Positions 14,429 through 27,890 of a stretch of 64,000 nt of DNA are shown here, piece by piece (the first letter of the stretch is position 1; each line of letters starts with the position of its first letter). The stretch is from Sipunculus nudus (Eukaryota; Annelida; Sipuncula; Golfingiida; Sipunculidae), in contig CM049306.1 of NCBI GenBank assembly GCA_026874595.1, positions 100,307,642 through 100,371,641 on the forward strand. The letters are read 5' to 3'. The position numbers and the translations under genes are program-made. Below the pieces are notes generated by a model, which saw nothing but the letters and a program-made list of their open reading frames with translations, did no database searches and was not told the DNA's origin.

Positions 14429-15340
14429 CCGAACCTGTCTAATGCGACCACCCAAGGGACTTGGCACAAGTGGTCGTAACAGACATTTGGTCGTATTAGA
14501 CAAGTTCTGATAATTTTGGAACTGCACAAATTTAAATGACATGTATTGCCCTAGATAGCAATTCTTCCGAATATTGCCGACTGGCTACCGTGCATACAAG
14601 CAGGCAATTAATGAAGCCTTACGGAAAAACGTAAATTTTCAGGCCGTAGGGCAATTTCGAACGATCTCAAATAAGTTCTTAGAACGATTAAGGCTGTCAG
14701 AAATTCACGGCGAAGGCAACATTCTTAGCCTGGGAACAGCTGCTCATTTAAAAAAAACATTTTAAACTGAACATTGTTCATAACTATGCCCTTTCTATAT
14801 TTAAACCCTCGTAATAAAAAAAATGCGTTGTCAGCTACACACCCTCAAATGAACCACTCAAAATTGTTTGCTGACGTCACTGGTTACTAACATCACTTGC
14901 ATCATAGGAACATCATGGATTATCAACTCTTTGTAATAACGACTTTCATGACACACTGAATAGATCTCAGAGAAAACAACAGGGGCTCTGGCCAGAGATC
15001 AACTTTTGGGGACCTTAATTCCTGTGTGGTCGTATGAGCGATTCATGTGGCCAAGCCGGGGCTCATGGTCCAGGGTGCTCCCAAACGACCACCAGTAAAA
15101 CAAACAGCGGTGCAAGTGACCGCAACTTCACGCATGGTCAATCAATTGACCGGTCAGCGCTGGTTAGTGAGTAGCTCAAAGAGTGCCCGCATTTAGCAGG
15201 TCAATATACCACATTGGGCGGGAAAAACTGCCCGTAATCCCTAATAGACAGGTGGTCGTATTTCACAGGTTATCCATAGATAATATTACCGAATTTCGAG
15301 GTGGTCGTAATAGACAGCTGCCCGCATTTAACAGGTGAAA
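14429..15340. mobile_element. Non-autonomous DNA transposon with imperfect TIRs, pogo/Tigger-like
   Basis: The left end (14431-14452) begins GAACCTGTCTAATGCGACCA. The right end, read on the minus strand from about 15337, gives ACCTGTTAAATGCGGGCA, an imperfect inverted match. Subterminal copies of GTGGTCGTAATAGACAG-like motifs occur near both ends (about 14471, 14489, 15251 and 15301). Both outer flanks are (AT)n/TA, consistent with TA-target insertion as in the Tc1-mariner/pogo group. The form CCTGTCTAnnGCGACCACC is reminiscent of pogo/Tigger ends. The 64-codon internal frame (14574-14765) does not resemble a DDE transposase, so the copy appears non-autonomous or decayed. Confidence 0.6.
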
Positions 15341-15347
15341 TATATAT

Positions 15348-15440
15348 AACTCTGAAGAAAAACAACACTGTTAATTCACAACAGTCTGTTTAACGGGATG
15401 CGACCCGATCATCAGGTGAATGTGGTTAGAATGAAGCTAA
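15348..15440 (+). repeat. 93-bp dispersed element, copy A
   Basis: From CTCTGAAGAAAAACAACACT to TCAGGTGAATGTGGTTAG plus AATGAAGCTAAC, this segment is the reverse complement of 42621-42713 with about one mismatch. After CTAAC the hairpin arm present in copy B is lost and the sequence diverges. Confidence 0.85.
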
Positions 15441-15646
15441 CGGCGTGGTTTGAAAAGCCGAGTCTTTACGAGATTATGCGTAGTGCGATTCGGGGCGGGG
15501 GGGGGGGGTATATGAAAGACTGACACTGATCCTATTGTCCTCGGGTGCACAATAGGATTGGTCGGGGTACATGTGCGCTACTGGAACATTACAGGGCAGG
15601 GCAAGGAAGTTATTTATTGTTTTAAATTTTATATATAATACAAAGA

Positions 15647-15649
<3 letters not shown>

Positions 15650-15696
<47 letters not shown>
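15650..15696. repeat. (AT)n microsatellite
   Basis: Uninterrupted AT dinucleotides that abut the left boundary of the solo LTR. Confidence 0.95.
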
Positions 15697-15700
<4 letters not shown>

Positions 15701-15858
15701 ACGGAACCTAATATAAACAGATCACGTATGCGTGATGAACACAAATTCTGTAACGGAGATTTAAAAAAAACAGATTCTGTAACACTAGGCAACGTGAAAT
15801 GTCTAGGGGAATGAATAAAGAAATCAGTGGGGTTTTTTTTGTTAACAAATAACTATAA

Positions 15859-15864
15859 TTTATT
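15859..15864 (-). terminator. LTR polyadenylation signal AATAAA
   Basis: Minus-strand AATAAA within the LTR, about 360 bp downstream of its TATA box. A T-rich stretch with GTT follows. Confidence 0.5.
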
Positions 15865-16221
15865 CTTAAAACAACCCTAACAAGACAATACACGAAATCA
15901 ATACAATTATACAGTAAAACAGCGGTATAGCAACAAGTCAATACAATCACATAGAAAAATAACGTGCACAGTGCCTGGATACCAACACCGTCACCACGAT
16001 AAGTCCTTTAAATGTAAACTCTCGGAGAATGACAGTCCAGTGGAAAGTTCTTGCACCAACCCAGAAAGTAAACGGAAGTCTAAATGCATAAAATCCAGAA
16101 GCAAGTCTTAGAACATCCATCATTGCCGCATTAGTCGGATAAGGTCCTAGAATCTGACACACGCTTCTGCGTCCGCTGGAATCTTCTCTGCTCTCTGCCC
16201 TTCCGTTCTAAAACACACCCC

Positions 16222-16229
16222 TTTATATA
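16222..16229 (-). promoter_or_regulatory. TATA box of the solo LTR
   Basis: Minus-strand TATATAAAG within the LTR. It would direct transcription toward lower coordinates, upstream of the LTR's AATAAA. Confidence 0.5.
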
Positions 16230-16510
16230 CCTTCACACCTCAAGCCGAGAATTTTCCACTTCTCGAACAGTCTATAAGATCTTGCACAACACAGTCTACA
16301 CGCGTTTTAGGAATTCTCCAGAAAAACAGCGCTGTGTACCCCCACATACCAGGCTCATCACGTGACCCACGACCAAGCGTGAAAACCCAAGACTAAAGAT
16401 GACAACGAGAGTTCAACCAGTACGGATTAAACATATAATGTAATACGCGGCCAGACACGAGTGCCACAACAGAAGTTATGCCCGTGTCACTTAATAAAAA
16501 ATGCACCTGT

Positions 16511-16514
<4 letters not shown>

Positions 16515-16549
<35 letters not shown>
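16515..16549. repeat. (AT)n microsatellite
   Basis: AT dinucleotides abutting the right end of the solo LTR; probably the same tract that was split by the insertion. Confidence 0.9.
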
Positions 16550-16550
<1 letters not shown>

Positions 16551-18823
16551 AAAAACTATGAAAACAGCGATCAGTATGGATTAAAAAGCAGAATAACCCT
16601 CAAGACAAATTAAACATATTCCATATTTTATGTATTTAGGTTCAACTTCCCCAGAAAGCTATGGCCGGCCCGAGCCCCTTTGAACGGTCCCGCATGATTA
16701 AAGTCATACAAAAAGATACACACACACACAAATTTTGAAAATGATTGAAACCATGTAACAGGCAATCAAATAAAACATACATAGACCCCAGGCCCAATAC
16801 AACTCCTTGGTGGCCCGAGCCCCACAGACCTCTCTGATTCAAAACATGTATAAGTAACTGCAAAAAAGAAAGTCTTCCTTATTTTCGGTTACAAGCTTTT
16901 TATTGGACAATATATTCACTATAGGGTCCCCTTTAACAACTGGTCCTACTTTATATACACTTAAAAATATAATGTTCATGCATTGCATAGGGTGTTGTGG
17001 AAATCCTGGTCGGCCGAGTCCTTTATTAGCACTCCAGAATCCGGATTAAGAACAATATGTCACTTAAATAAATAATTTTGATGAGTCTTCTATACTTCCA
17101 ACTTTTTTATGTCTTCTTGGAAATTTTTCGCCAGCCCGGGCCCCCTTTTCGCCCCCCGGGCCCCGGTAGGATGTACCGACTGACCCCTCTCTCGGAAGCC
17201 CTGCAGAACAGATAGAATAAGTATTTGTTATAAAATAGTCACGCAAAAACTTATGCGAATACGATATACATAGATATGGTATCGACACGCAAAAGAGGAA
17301 CATATGTAGTGTGACCAGAAAAAGGATGGGGCGGACAATTAAAAGTTACCCGATGTCATTTATTGTATGAAAACTGCTTAAATGCATGTGTCCCGGGACA
17401 CACACTTTATTTTCATGATTTACCTTGGAATCTTATTTTAATCAAAACCAACCAGATAGCACTAACAGAGCGCATACCTCCACCAGCTGACGAATCATAC
17501 ACCAATGTTTACATCACATGCAATGTTCTTAAATTCATTTCATTAGGACACGCCTCCGCGAAAAGTACCATAGAAATATATAAATGATTCCTATGATAAT
17601 GCACTGAAACACACAAAGAAAATAAATTAATCCATCATCCACCTATAGATCAAAATCAACACTGGCTTTTGATTAACTTCCTTTAATCAAAACGCACAAA
17701 AATATTGGACAAGACATCACATTTGAGTAATCATGGGGGCAAACAAATAGACAGACAGAAAACATGGGGGGGGGGGAGGTGCAGATAATGATGGATGATC
17801 ATTCAACTTCTAAACTGTTATACTGAGTGAGTTATTGATTGGAAATGTCCTTTGTCTTATTACACAGGTTGCACTATAAAATATAATAATTAAATGTCTG
17901 TTGGTAATAATAAGATCAGAAAGTGAATTTCAAGTAACTAGTTTTTGGAGAATAATTTAAAAAATTGGCTATAACTGAAACAGCTAGCATATAATATAAT
18001 AATTCTTAGCTTAATAACATGTTCCATTATTACAGTATGGAATGTTCAGGAAATATATACCTAAACGCAACAGGCCAATATGAAACCAGATTATAAGAAG
18101 CTGCAAAGAATATTTTGGAATAATTTCCATCAATCCATTTAGCTGTTCAACTTATTTTCGTATTCGGAGACCAAATTTGCCTTTTCTTTAGGTGCCTGTT
18201 AAACTGGTCACATTCTAAAGAAACTGTTGGCGACCTAAACATAATGTATAATGAATAATTTTCTCGTTGTTTTCATTGCCCCTGTCAATTACAGATATCT
18301 AAACTGATATCTATGGATTTTCAGCCGCTTCAAGAATATGAAATTGACCATATCTGTCCAACACTGAGACGTTAGGGATAATATTCAGTGGTTGCCGCGG
18401 TGCCCTGCGTACTTCCGGTGCTCCCGGAACTTCCGGGAGTGGCCATGTTATTTCACTCCCCCGCAGTAAGGGTTGCCTTATGAGAATGTTTGTTTTCATT
18501 AAGCACAAGTAATTTCCTCTTTCAGATGTTATGCCATCAGCGTGCTTTTATATCCATGAACTGATAGCCAAGGCGTGACAATTTTCCATTATTTATACCA
18601 AAAGGGGTCCTACGCCATGCATTCAGTTTAATATAAAATACCCATGGGGTATTAAAACCGCCATCTGTCGGACCCTTCTCTAATGGAGTTCTTTGTCTTC
18701 CGGACTGAGGGCTATATTTTCTCTGCAGATTTCGAAACCTGAGCCAATGCTGATCATAACATTGAAACGACTGATTTACATAAACTAACCAAACGGATAT
18801 TAAGATGTTATCTCCTATATAAG
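16550..18823. other. Non-coding, no gene recognised
   Basis: GGCCCGAGCCCC-like motifs recur at about 16668, 16815, 17013 and 17133 but with irregular spacing. A run of ten G lies at about 17767. No frame encodes a recognisable domain. Confidence 0.4.
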
Positions 18824-18848
18824 AGAGAGAGAGAGAGAGAGAGAGAGA
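18824..18848. repeat. (GA)n microsatellite
   Basis: About twelve GA units. Confidence 0.95.
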
Positions 18849-19174
18849 TGAATATCAATGCTGTCGGCGTATGCAGGCTTGGTCTATAAGGAAAAAAAAC
18901 ATGCAGAAAATGAAAGCACCAAGTTTAGCAGTAGGTAATCATATCCGTATGAAAGATTTTTTGTTAAAATACTTTTCTGGACGTTTCATTAGAGAAAGAA
19001 TTTTAAGAAACGTTATTTTTTTACCACTTTTAAAAGTGAAATTTAACACTCTTTTAGCACTCTTTTTTGTCAATAAAAATAAACAGGAAATAATAAAAAA
19101 TTACACAGGACTCTCGGGAAAATGGAATGCACCACAAAGTGAACCCCATCCCACAACAAAGCTCGTTGATTTAC
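18849..19174. other. Non-coding flank of the satellite
   Basis: A 102-codon frame (18871-19179) is open here but is Lys/Phe/Leu-rich with no recognised domain and runs into the satellite. I do not call it a gene. Confidence 0.4.
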
Positions 19175-22100
19175 CTTAGGTGTCCCACATTTTACACTAT
19201 CCTGTACTTCAACCCATCCTATACTTCATTATATATTCAACCCATCGTATACTTCATCCTATTATTCAACCCATCTATACTTAACCCCATCTTACACTTC
19301 CTTCTATGCTATACTTCATCCTATACTTCACCCCTTCCTGTACTTCATTCTATGCTTCATCCCATCCTTAACTTCACCCCTTTCTATACTTCATCCTATA
19401 CTACACTCCATCCTACACTTCATCCTTTACTTCGCCCCATCCTTTACTTCATCCCATACTTCAATGACCCTGTACTTCATCCTATACTTCACACAATCCT
19501 TTACTTTATCCCATCCCATACATTCACCTCATCGTTTACTTCATACTAAACTTTACACCATCCTAAATTCATCCTGTACTTCATCCATCCTTTACTTTAT
19601 CCCATCCTATACTTCACCCCATCCTATACTTCATCCTAAATTTCACGCCATCATATACTTCACGCATCCTATACTTCTCCCAATGCTTTACATAATTCCA
19701 TCCTAGACTTCATCCCATCTTATACTTCAACTCTTTCTATTATGCATCCTAAACTTCGCACATCCAATAGTTCATCCTATACTTCACCTGATCGTATACT
19801 TCTTTCTATAATTCATCCAATCCTTTACTTCATCCAATACTTCCCCGATCCTGAATTCATCCTATTCTTCACCCCATCCTTTTCTTTACCTTATCCTATA
19901 CTTCATTCAATCCGATGCTTCATCCTATACTTCACGCCATCATATAATTCATCCCATTCTATACTTTACCTCCTTCTTAACTTGATCCTATTCTTCAACC
20001 CATCCTACACATCATATTATACTTCACTCATCCTGTAGGTCTACGTCATCCTATACTTCACCTATCCAATACTTCATTCTTCCTATATTTCACCCATCCT
20101 ATTCTTCAAATACTTTAGTTAATTCCATCCTATACTTCATCCCATCATATACTTTAACTCATTCTATACTTCGTATTTAACTTCACCCCATCAGATAGTT
20201 CATCCTTTACTTTACCTCATCGTATACTTCTTCTTATACTTCATCCCATCCTTTACTTACTTATTTACTTCACCACATTCATACACTTCATACTATAGTT
20301 CACTTCATCCTGTACTTCATTCTATCGTATACTTCATCCTATACTTTATCCCATTGTATACTTCACCTTATACTTAATCTCATTAATAAATTTCACTCCA
20401 TTCTATACTTCACCTCCTTCTTAACTTCATCCTTTACCTTACCCCATCCTACACATCATCCTACACTTCACCCCTTCCTATTCCTCATCCTATAGTTCAC
20501 CCACCCTGAACGTTTTTTCTATAAATCACCCAATCCTATGCTTCACCCCATCCAATAGTTTATCCTATACTTCATCATATACTTCGCCCTATCCTATACT
20601 TCATCCCACACTTCACTCAACCCTATGCTTTATTCTATACTTCACGCCGTCCTATACTCCATCCATCTTAAACTTTATCCTTCATTCCCATCCAATAGTT
20701 AATCCATTACTTCATCCCACCCTATAGTTTATCCTATACTTCACCCCCATCATGTACTTAATCCCATCCTATATACTTCACCCCATACTATACATAATCC
20801 CATCCTGTACTTCATCCTATCCTTTACTTCATCCCATTCTATACTACATCCTATCGAAAACATTACCCCACCTTATACTTCACCCCATACTATACACCGT
20901 CAAATCCTATACTTCACCCAACCATAAACATCACCCCGTCATATACTTCACCGCATCCTTAACATCATCCCATCCTACACTTCATCCGGTCCTATACTTC
21001 AACCCATCCTATACTATAACCCATCGTATACTTAACCCCATCCTATAATATTACCCGTCGTATACTTCACCCCTTTGTATACTTCATCCATTACTTCACC
21101 CAATCATATACTTGACCCCATTCTATAATTTATTCAACCCGATATTTCTCCCCGTCCTATACTTCGACCCATCTTAAACTTAATCCCATCCTATACTTCA
21201 TCTCATACTATATTACATATCATCCTATACTTACAATCCAATTCGATACGACCCATATTCTATATTTCAGCCCACCTGTATTTCTCTCCATCTTATACTT
21301 CAACACATCTAATATTTCATCCCATCCTATATTTCATCCCATCCTATACTTCATCCCATCCTATACATCATCACATCCTTTACATCATCTGATCCTTTAC
21401 TTCATCCCATCCTAAACTTCATCCCATCATATACTTCATCCCATCCTATACTTCATCCCATCCTATATTTTATCCCATTCTTTACATTATTCAATCCTAT
21501 CCTTCAACCCATTATATAATTCATCTTATCCTTTACTTCATCCAATCCTATACTTCATCCATTCCTATACTTCATCACATCCTTCACATCATCCCATCCT
21601 ATACTTCACCCCATCCTATACTATAACCAATCGTATACTTAACCCCATCCTATAATATTACCCGTCGTATACTTCACCCCTTCCTGTACTTCATCCATTA
21701 CTTCACCCAATCATATACTTAACCCCATTCTATAATTTATTCAACCCGATATTTCTCCCCGTCCTATACTTCGACCCATCTTAAACTTAATCCCATCCTA
21801 TACTTCATCTCATACTATATTACATATCATCCTATACTTACAATCCAATTCGATACGACCCATATTCTATATTTCAGCCCACCTGTATTTCTCTCCATCT
21901 TATACTTCAACACATCTAATATTTCATCCCATCCTATATTTCATCCCATCCTATACTTCATCCCATCCTATACATCATCACATCCTTAACATCATCTGAT
22001 CCTATACTTCATCCCATCCTAAACTTCATCCCATCATATACTTCATCCCTTCCTATACTTCATCCCATCCTCTACTTCATCCCATCCTATATTTTATCCC

Positions 22101-24110
22101 ATTCTTTACATTATCCAATCTTATACTTCACCCCATTATATAATTCATCTTATCCTTTACTTCATCCAATCCTATACTTCATCCATTCCTATACTTCATC
22201 ACATCCTTCACATCATCCCATCCTATACTTCATCCCATCCTATACTTCAACTCATCATATACTTAATCCCATCCTATATACTTCACCCCATACTATACAT
22301 AATCCCATCCTGTACTTCATCCTATCCTATACTGCATCCCATTCAATACTTCATCCTATCGTAAACATTACCCCACCTTATACTTCACCCCATACTATAC
22401 ACCGTTAAATCCTATACTTCACCCAACCATAAACATCACCCCATCATATACTTCACCGCATCCTTAACATCATCCCATCCTACCCTTCATCCGGTCCTAT
22501 ACTTCACCCCATCCTATACTATAACCCATCGTATACTTAACCCCATCCTATAATATTACCCGTCGTATACTTCACCCCTTCCTATACTTCATCCATTACT
22601 TCACCCAATCATATACTTAACCCCATTCTATAATTTATTCAGCCCGATATTTCTCCCCGTCCTATACTTCGACCCATCTTAAACTTAATCCCATCCTATA
22701 CTTCATCTCATACTATATTACATATCATCCTATACTTACAATCCAATTCGATACGACCCATATTCTATATTCAGCCCACCTGTATTTCTCTCCATCTTAT
22801 ACTTCAACACATCTAATATTTCATCCCATCCTATATTTCATCCCATCCTATACTTCATCCCATCCTATACATCATCACATCCTTTACATCATCTGATCCT
22901 ATACTTCATCCCATCCTAAACTTCATCCCATCATATACTTCATCCCATCCTCTACTTCATCCCATCCTCTATTTTATCCCATTCTTTACATTATCCAATC
23001 CTATACTTCACCCCATTATATAATTCATCTTATCCTTTACTTCATCCAATCCTATACTTCATCCATTCCTATACTTCATCACATCCTTCACATCATCCCA
23101 TCCTATACTTCATCCCATCCTATACTTCATCCCATCATATACTTCATACGACTTATACTTCATCCCATCCTATACTTCAGCTCATCCTGTACTTTATCCA
23201 ATCCTATGTTTCATCCCATCCTTAACATTATCCAATCCTATACCTTATCCCATTATATACTTCATCTCATCCTATACTTCATCCAATCCTATACTTCATC
23301 CCATCCTATACTTCCTCGCATGATATACTTCATCCCACCATTAACTTCATCCCATCTTATATTTTATCCCACCCTTTCCATCATCCAATCATATACCTCA
23401 CCCCATTGTATACTTCACCCTATCTTATACTTCATCCTGACCTATACTTCATCCAACCCTATACTTCATCCCATCATATACTTCATACGACTTATACTTC
23501 ATCCCATCCTATACTTCAGCTCATCCTGTACTTTATCCAATCCTATGTTTCATCCCATCCTTAACATTATCCAATCCTATACCTTATCCCATACTTTACA
23601 TCATCCCATACTATACTTCATCCCATCATATACTTCATCCCATCCCTTCTTCATCCAATCATATACTTCATCCAACCCTATACTTCATCCCATCATATAC
23701 TTTATACCATACTTTACATCATCCCATACTATACTTCATTCCATACTATACTTCATCCCATCTTATATTCCATCCAATCCTATATTTCATCATATCCTAT
23801 ATTCCATTCCATCTTATACTTTACCCTATCCGATACGTCCCCAGTCCTATACTTCCACCCTGTACTTCACCCCATCCTATACATCATAACGTCATATACT
23901 TCACCCCACCTTATACTTCACCCCATCCTATACATCATAACATCATATCCCCCCCCCCTTATACTTCACCCCATCCTATACTTCATCCCACCCTGCATTC
24001 ACATCATCCTACACATCTTTCCGTCCTATACTTCATCCCATTCTGTAGACCTATTCTCAACCTCAGTCTACACTTCGCCCCATCCTATGACAAATTATAT
24101 GCTTCACCCT
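19175..24110. repeat. 5-kb satellite of a 17-bp unit with higher-order duplications
   Basis: The basic unit is TTCATCCCATCCTATAC (17 bp). It is degenerate at both edges and most homogeneous at about 21310-23880. The plus strand is almost free of G. A block of about 250 bp (X, from about 20755) and one of about 600 bp (Y, from about 21005) are reused in the order X-Y-Y-X-Y: Y copies are near 21005, 21612 and 22510, X copies near 20755 and 22260. The X-Y to X-Y offset is about 1505 bp. A further pair lies at 23142 and 23481 (offset 339). Open frames such as 23206-23889 are products of this repeat, since three units make 17 codons with no stop, and should not be annotated as proteins. Confidence 0.95.
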
Positions 24111-25378
<1,268 letters not shown>

Positions 25379-26297
25379 AGATGATATACCCTGATGTGGC
25401 TCAGTCCTTTATTGACTCCCTCCAACTACTCATGTGACGTACCAATTATTAATCATTTCTCCCCGAGACCAAATAGTGTTTACAGAACGCTGTGTGAATT
25501 AAAATCAGAATCATGGGCTATGTGTGTCAAATCGTCTTTATGTGACATACCTTCACGCACGGCACATCTTTAAGAAATGCCATATTTGGGATGATTAATT
25601 TTATTAATCACATTTTAAGTGTAGTAGGTCTTATCAGAAGGTACGCCGAATAAGGTGTATCATACGTCGCATCAGGACTTTAAGTGAGCCGCAACAAGAC
25701 TTCAAACAAAACGCAAATACCAGAGCCAACTTGGTTACTTCCTTATTTTATGTACCCTCTTTAGGTGTTTTGTGTTGTGTCTTTTCATTCTCATACACAG
25801 AATTTCAAACAAAAATCTCCCTGACGTGATATCTCTCTATATATGTGCAGTATCAGAGAGTGTGTGTGTTAATTATTACGTAATATGCTGAGTACACGGA
25901 TTTTAATGTATCCCTGATCGATGGTTTTCCGCAGCATCAAGAAATATGCCGGATCAGCTATAGGTTAATCATATCATCAAACGTTAGGCCACGACAGGTT
26001 TCGTGCACGCACATACAAACAAACACATTGTTCATTGTCTCAGAATAATAAATTAGGCTTCGCTATTACATCATATTTACCGAAACATATCCGTGTCTGT
26101 GCTGCGTCCATTAAGCGAGCTTTGTTAGAGGCTGACATCTGGTGGTACACTCTAGAACTAACACCAGGTATGGGACGAATGCAGGCTTTCCTCCGCGGTC
26201 ACATAGCGAACTATTACCAACAGAGCATGATATGTACAGGTATATGATGGGAAAGAATTGTAGGCAAACAATTATGGTGGTGAGTAGAGGATTAAAG
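25379..26297. other. Non-coding, no gene recognised
   Basis: Short frames only. No repeat or RNA gene seen. Confidence 0.4.
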
Positions 26298-27453
26298 GAA
26301 ACTAGATGTGGTCGGACAATGGTCCTGAGAGGGCCCCGCGTTTCTGCTAGTGCTGGGCTAGTTTACATTCGGGTGAAGTTAAATTTTATAATTATTACAA
26401 ACAGAAACAGGTTTTTATCAATGTGCATGAGGGAAAAAAATCATACTGGATTAATGAAGATATGTCTGAAATAATTTGTGCAATAGAAAATCACGGAATG
26501 TAGTCTGTTAGCCATATTTGATTTTGAGCAAGTCTGTAATTCAATAGGTCTGGAACCCTCATAAGGAACAAAGATCCCTGTAAATTTGGAAAAGCTGATG
26601 TATGTTGTTGTTGAGTTATCACGCATGAAAGATAATCAGCAATTGGACAGTGGCAGCCATATTGAAATTTCAACAGGTCTGTAATTCAAAAGGTCTCGAG
26701 CCCTTACAGGTACCAATCATCCCTGTGAATTTGGGAAAGCTGCAGTATGTTGTTGTTGAGTTATCGCACATGAAAGAAAATCAGCATTTGGGCTGTGGCG
26801 GCCATATTGAAATTCCGACAGGTCTGTAATTCAATAGGTTTGGAGCCCTCATAGGTACCAATCATCCCTGTGAATTTGGGAAAGCTGCAGTATGTTGTTG
26901 TTAGAGTTATTGCGTGCAAAAGAAAATCAGCGATTGGGCTGTGGCGGCCATATTTGAATTCCGACAAGTCTGTAATTCGATAGGTCTAGAGCCCTCATAT
27001 AAACCAATCATCCCTATGAATTTGGGAAAGCTGTTGTATGTTGTTGCTGAGTTATCGCGTGCGAAAGAATATCAGCGATTTGGCTGTGGCGGCCATATTT
27101 GAATTCCGACATGTCTGTCATTAGATAGGTCTGGAGACAACATAGGTACCAATCATCCCTGTGAATTTGGGAAAGCTGAAGTATGTTGTTGTCGAGTTAT
27201 CGCGTGCAAAAGAAAATCAGCGATTGGGCTGTGGAGGCCATATTTGAATTCTGAAAAGTCTGTAGTTCGATAGGTTTGGAGCGCTCATAGGTACCAATCA
27301 TCCCTGTAAATTTGGGAAAGCTGCAGTATGTTGTTGTTGAGTCATCGCGTGCGAAAGAAAGTGTTACTGACTGAAGGACGGAAGTACGGAAGGACGGAAG
27401 GACGGACTGACACGGTGAACACCATAGAGCACCGCTTGTCAAGCGGGGCCCTA
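26298..27453 (+). mobile_element. Family 3 modular repeat element (E3a) with 145-bp tandem array
   Basis: A unique left part (about 26298-26490, containing GATGTGGTCGGACAATGGTCC and AGGGCCCCGCG) is shared with 50732-50940. It is followed by about six tandem units of about 145 bp (26500-27350) containing CTGTGGCGGCCATATT, CCAATCATCCCTGTGAATTT and TTGAGTTATCGCG. The right end has a GGACGGAAGGACGGAC tract, then a perfect hairpin CCGCTTGTCAAGCGG (27432-27446), then GGGCCCT. That last motif is the inverted counterpart of AGGGCCCCGC at 26330. No transposase is present. The repeated Leu/Pro-rich frames are translations of the array. Confidence 0.7.
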
Positions 27454-27890
27454 ATATTTTAACGAGGAAAATAAATACCTACCTGACACCTTATTTAAGA
27501 AAAAAGAATTATTTAAATATATCAGACCCACTAATGGTCATTAATGCATTGGTCACATGTAAAAACAGCCTCAACTGACAGCTTCTGATTGGATGTCATG
27601 GAAACACTCTAAAAATTATAATCAGCTAAAACAAATATGGCTACTCATGCAGGGACACATCATATCTACCAGATCTACTGTAAAGAGACATAAATGTTGT
27701 GAAAAATTAACTGGGGATTTATTGTTAAATTCCTAATTGCCATATTAGGTTGTCACCTCTATATGTAGTTTTCTAGGAAATAATTGAAAAATACAAATGT
27801 CAAATTTTAAAGAAAATTGTCTACACAAAACAGGTCGACAGCAGGAGGTGAAACGGACTATAGTCGACATATGCTTTTACTATAACGATT
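27454..27890. other. Spacer between family 3 and family 1 elements
   Basis: AT-rich DNA with no gene or repeat recognised. Confidence 0.45.

Larger units (their letters stand above)
15697..16514 (-). mobile_element. Solo LTR (LTR retrotransposon remnant), minus orientation
   Basis: An 818-bp segment bounded by TGTTAC and GTAACA, the TG...CA form of LTR ends, and flanked on both sides by (AT)n. Read on the minus strand it has a TATATAAA box (16229-16222) and, about 360 bp further on, an AATAAA poly(A) signal (15864-15859). This is the U3-R-U5 order expected of an LTR. No second LTR, primer-binding site or gag-pol frame lies nearby, so it is probably a solo LTR left by recombination. The target duplication cannot be resolved inside AT repeats. 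Superfamily unknown. Confidence 0.7.

Noticed and set aside
16660-17170. Recurring GGCCCGAGCCCC-like motifs as a tandem repeat
   Set aside because: Spacing is irregular (about 150, 200 and 120 bp) and flanking similarity is too weak by eye.
23206-23889. 227-codon open frame on the plus strand
   Set aside because: It lies entirely in the 17-bp satellite and encodes only the repeat translation; other satellite frames (19127, 19742, 20752) are the same artefact.
19175-24110. CRISPR-like array
   Set aside because: Units are contiguous and degenerate with no distinct spacers, and the context is a eukaryotic satellite.
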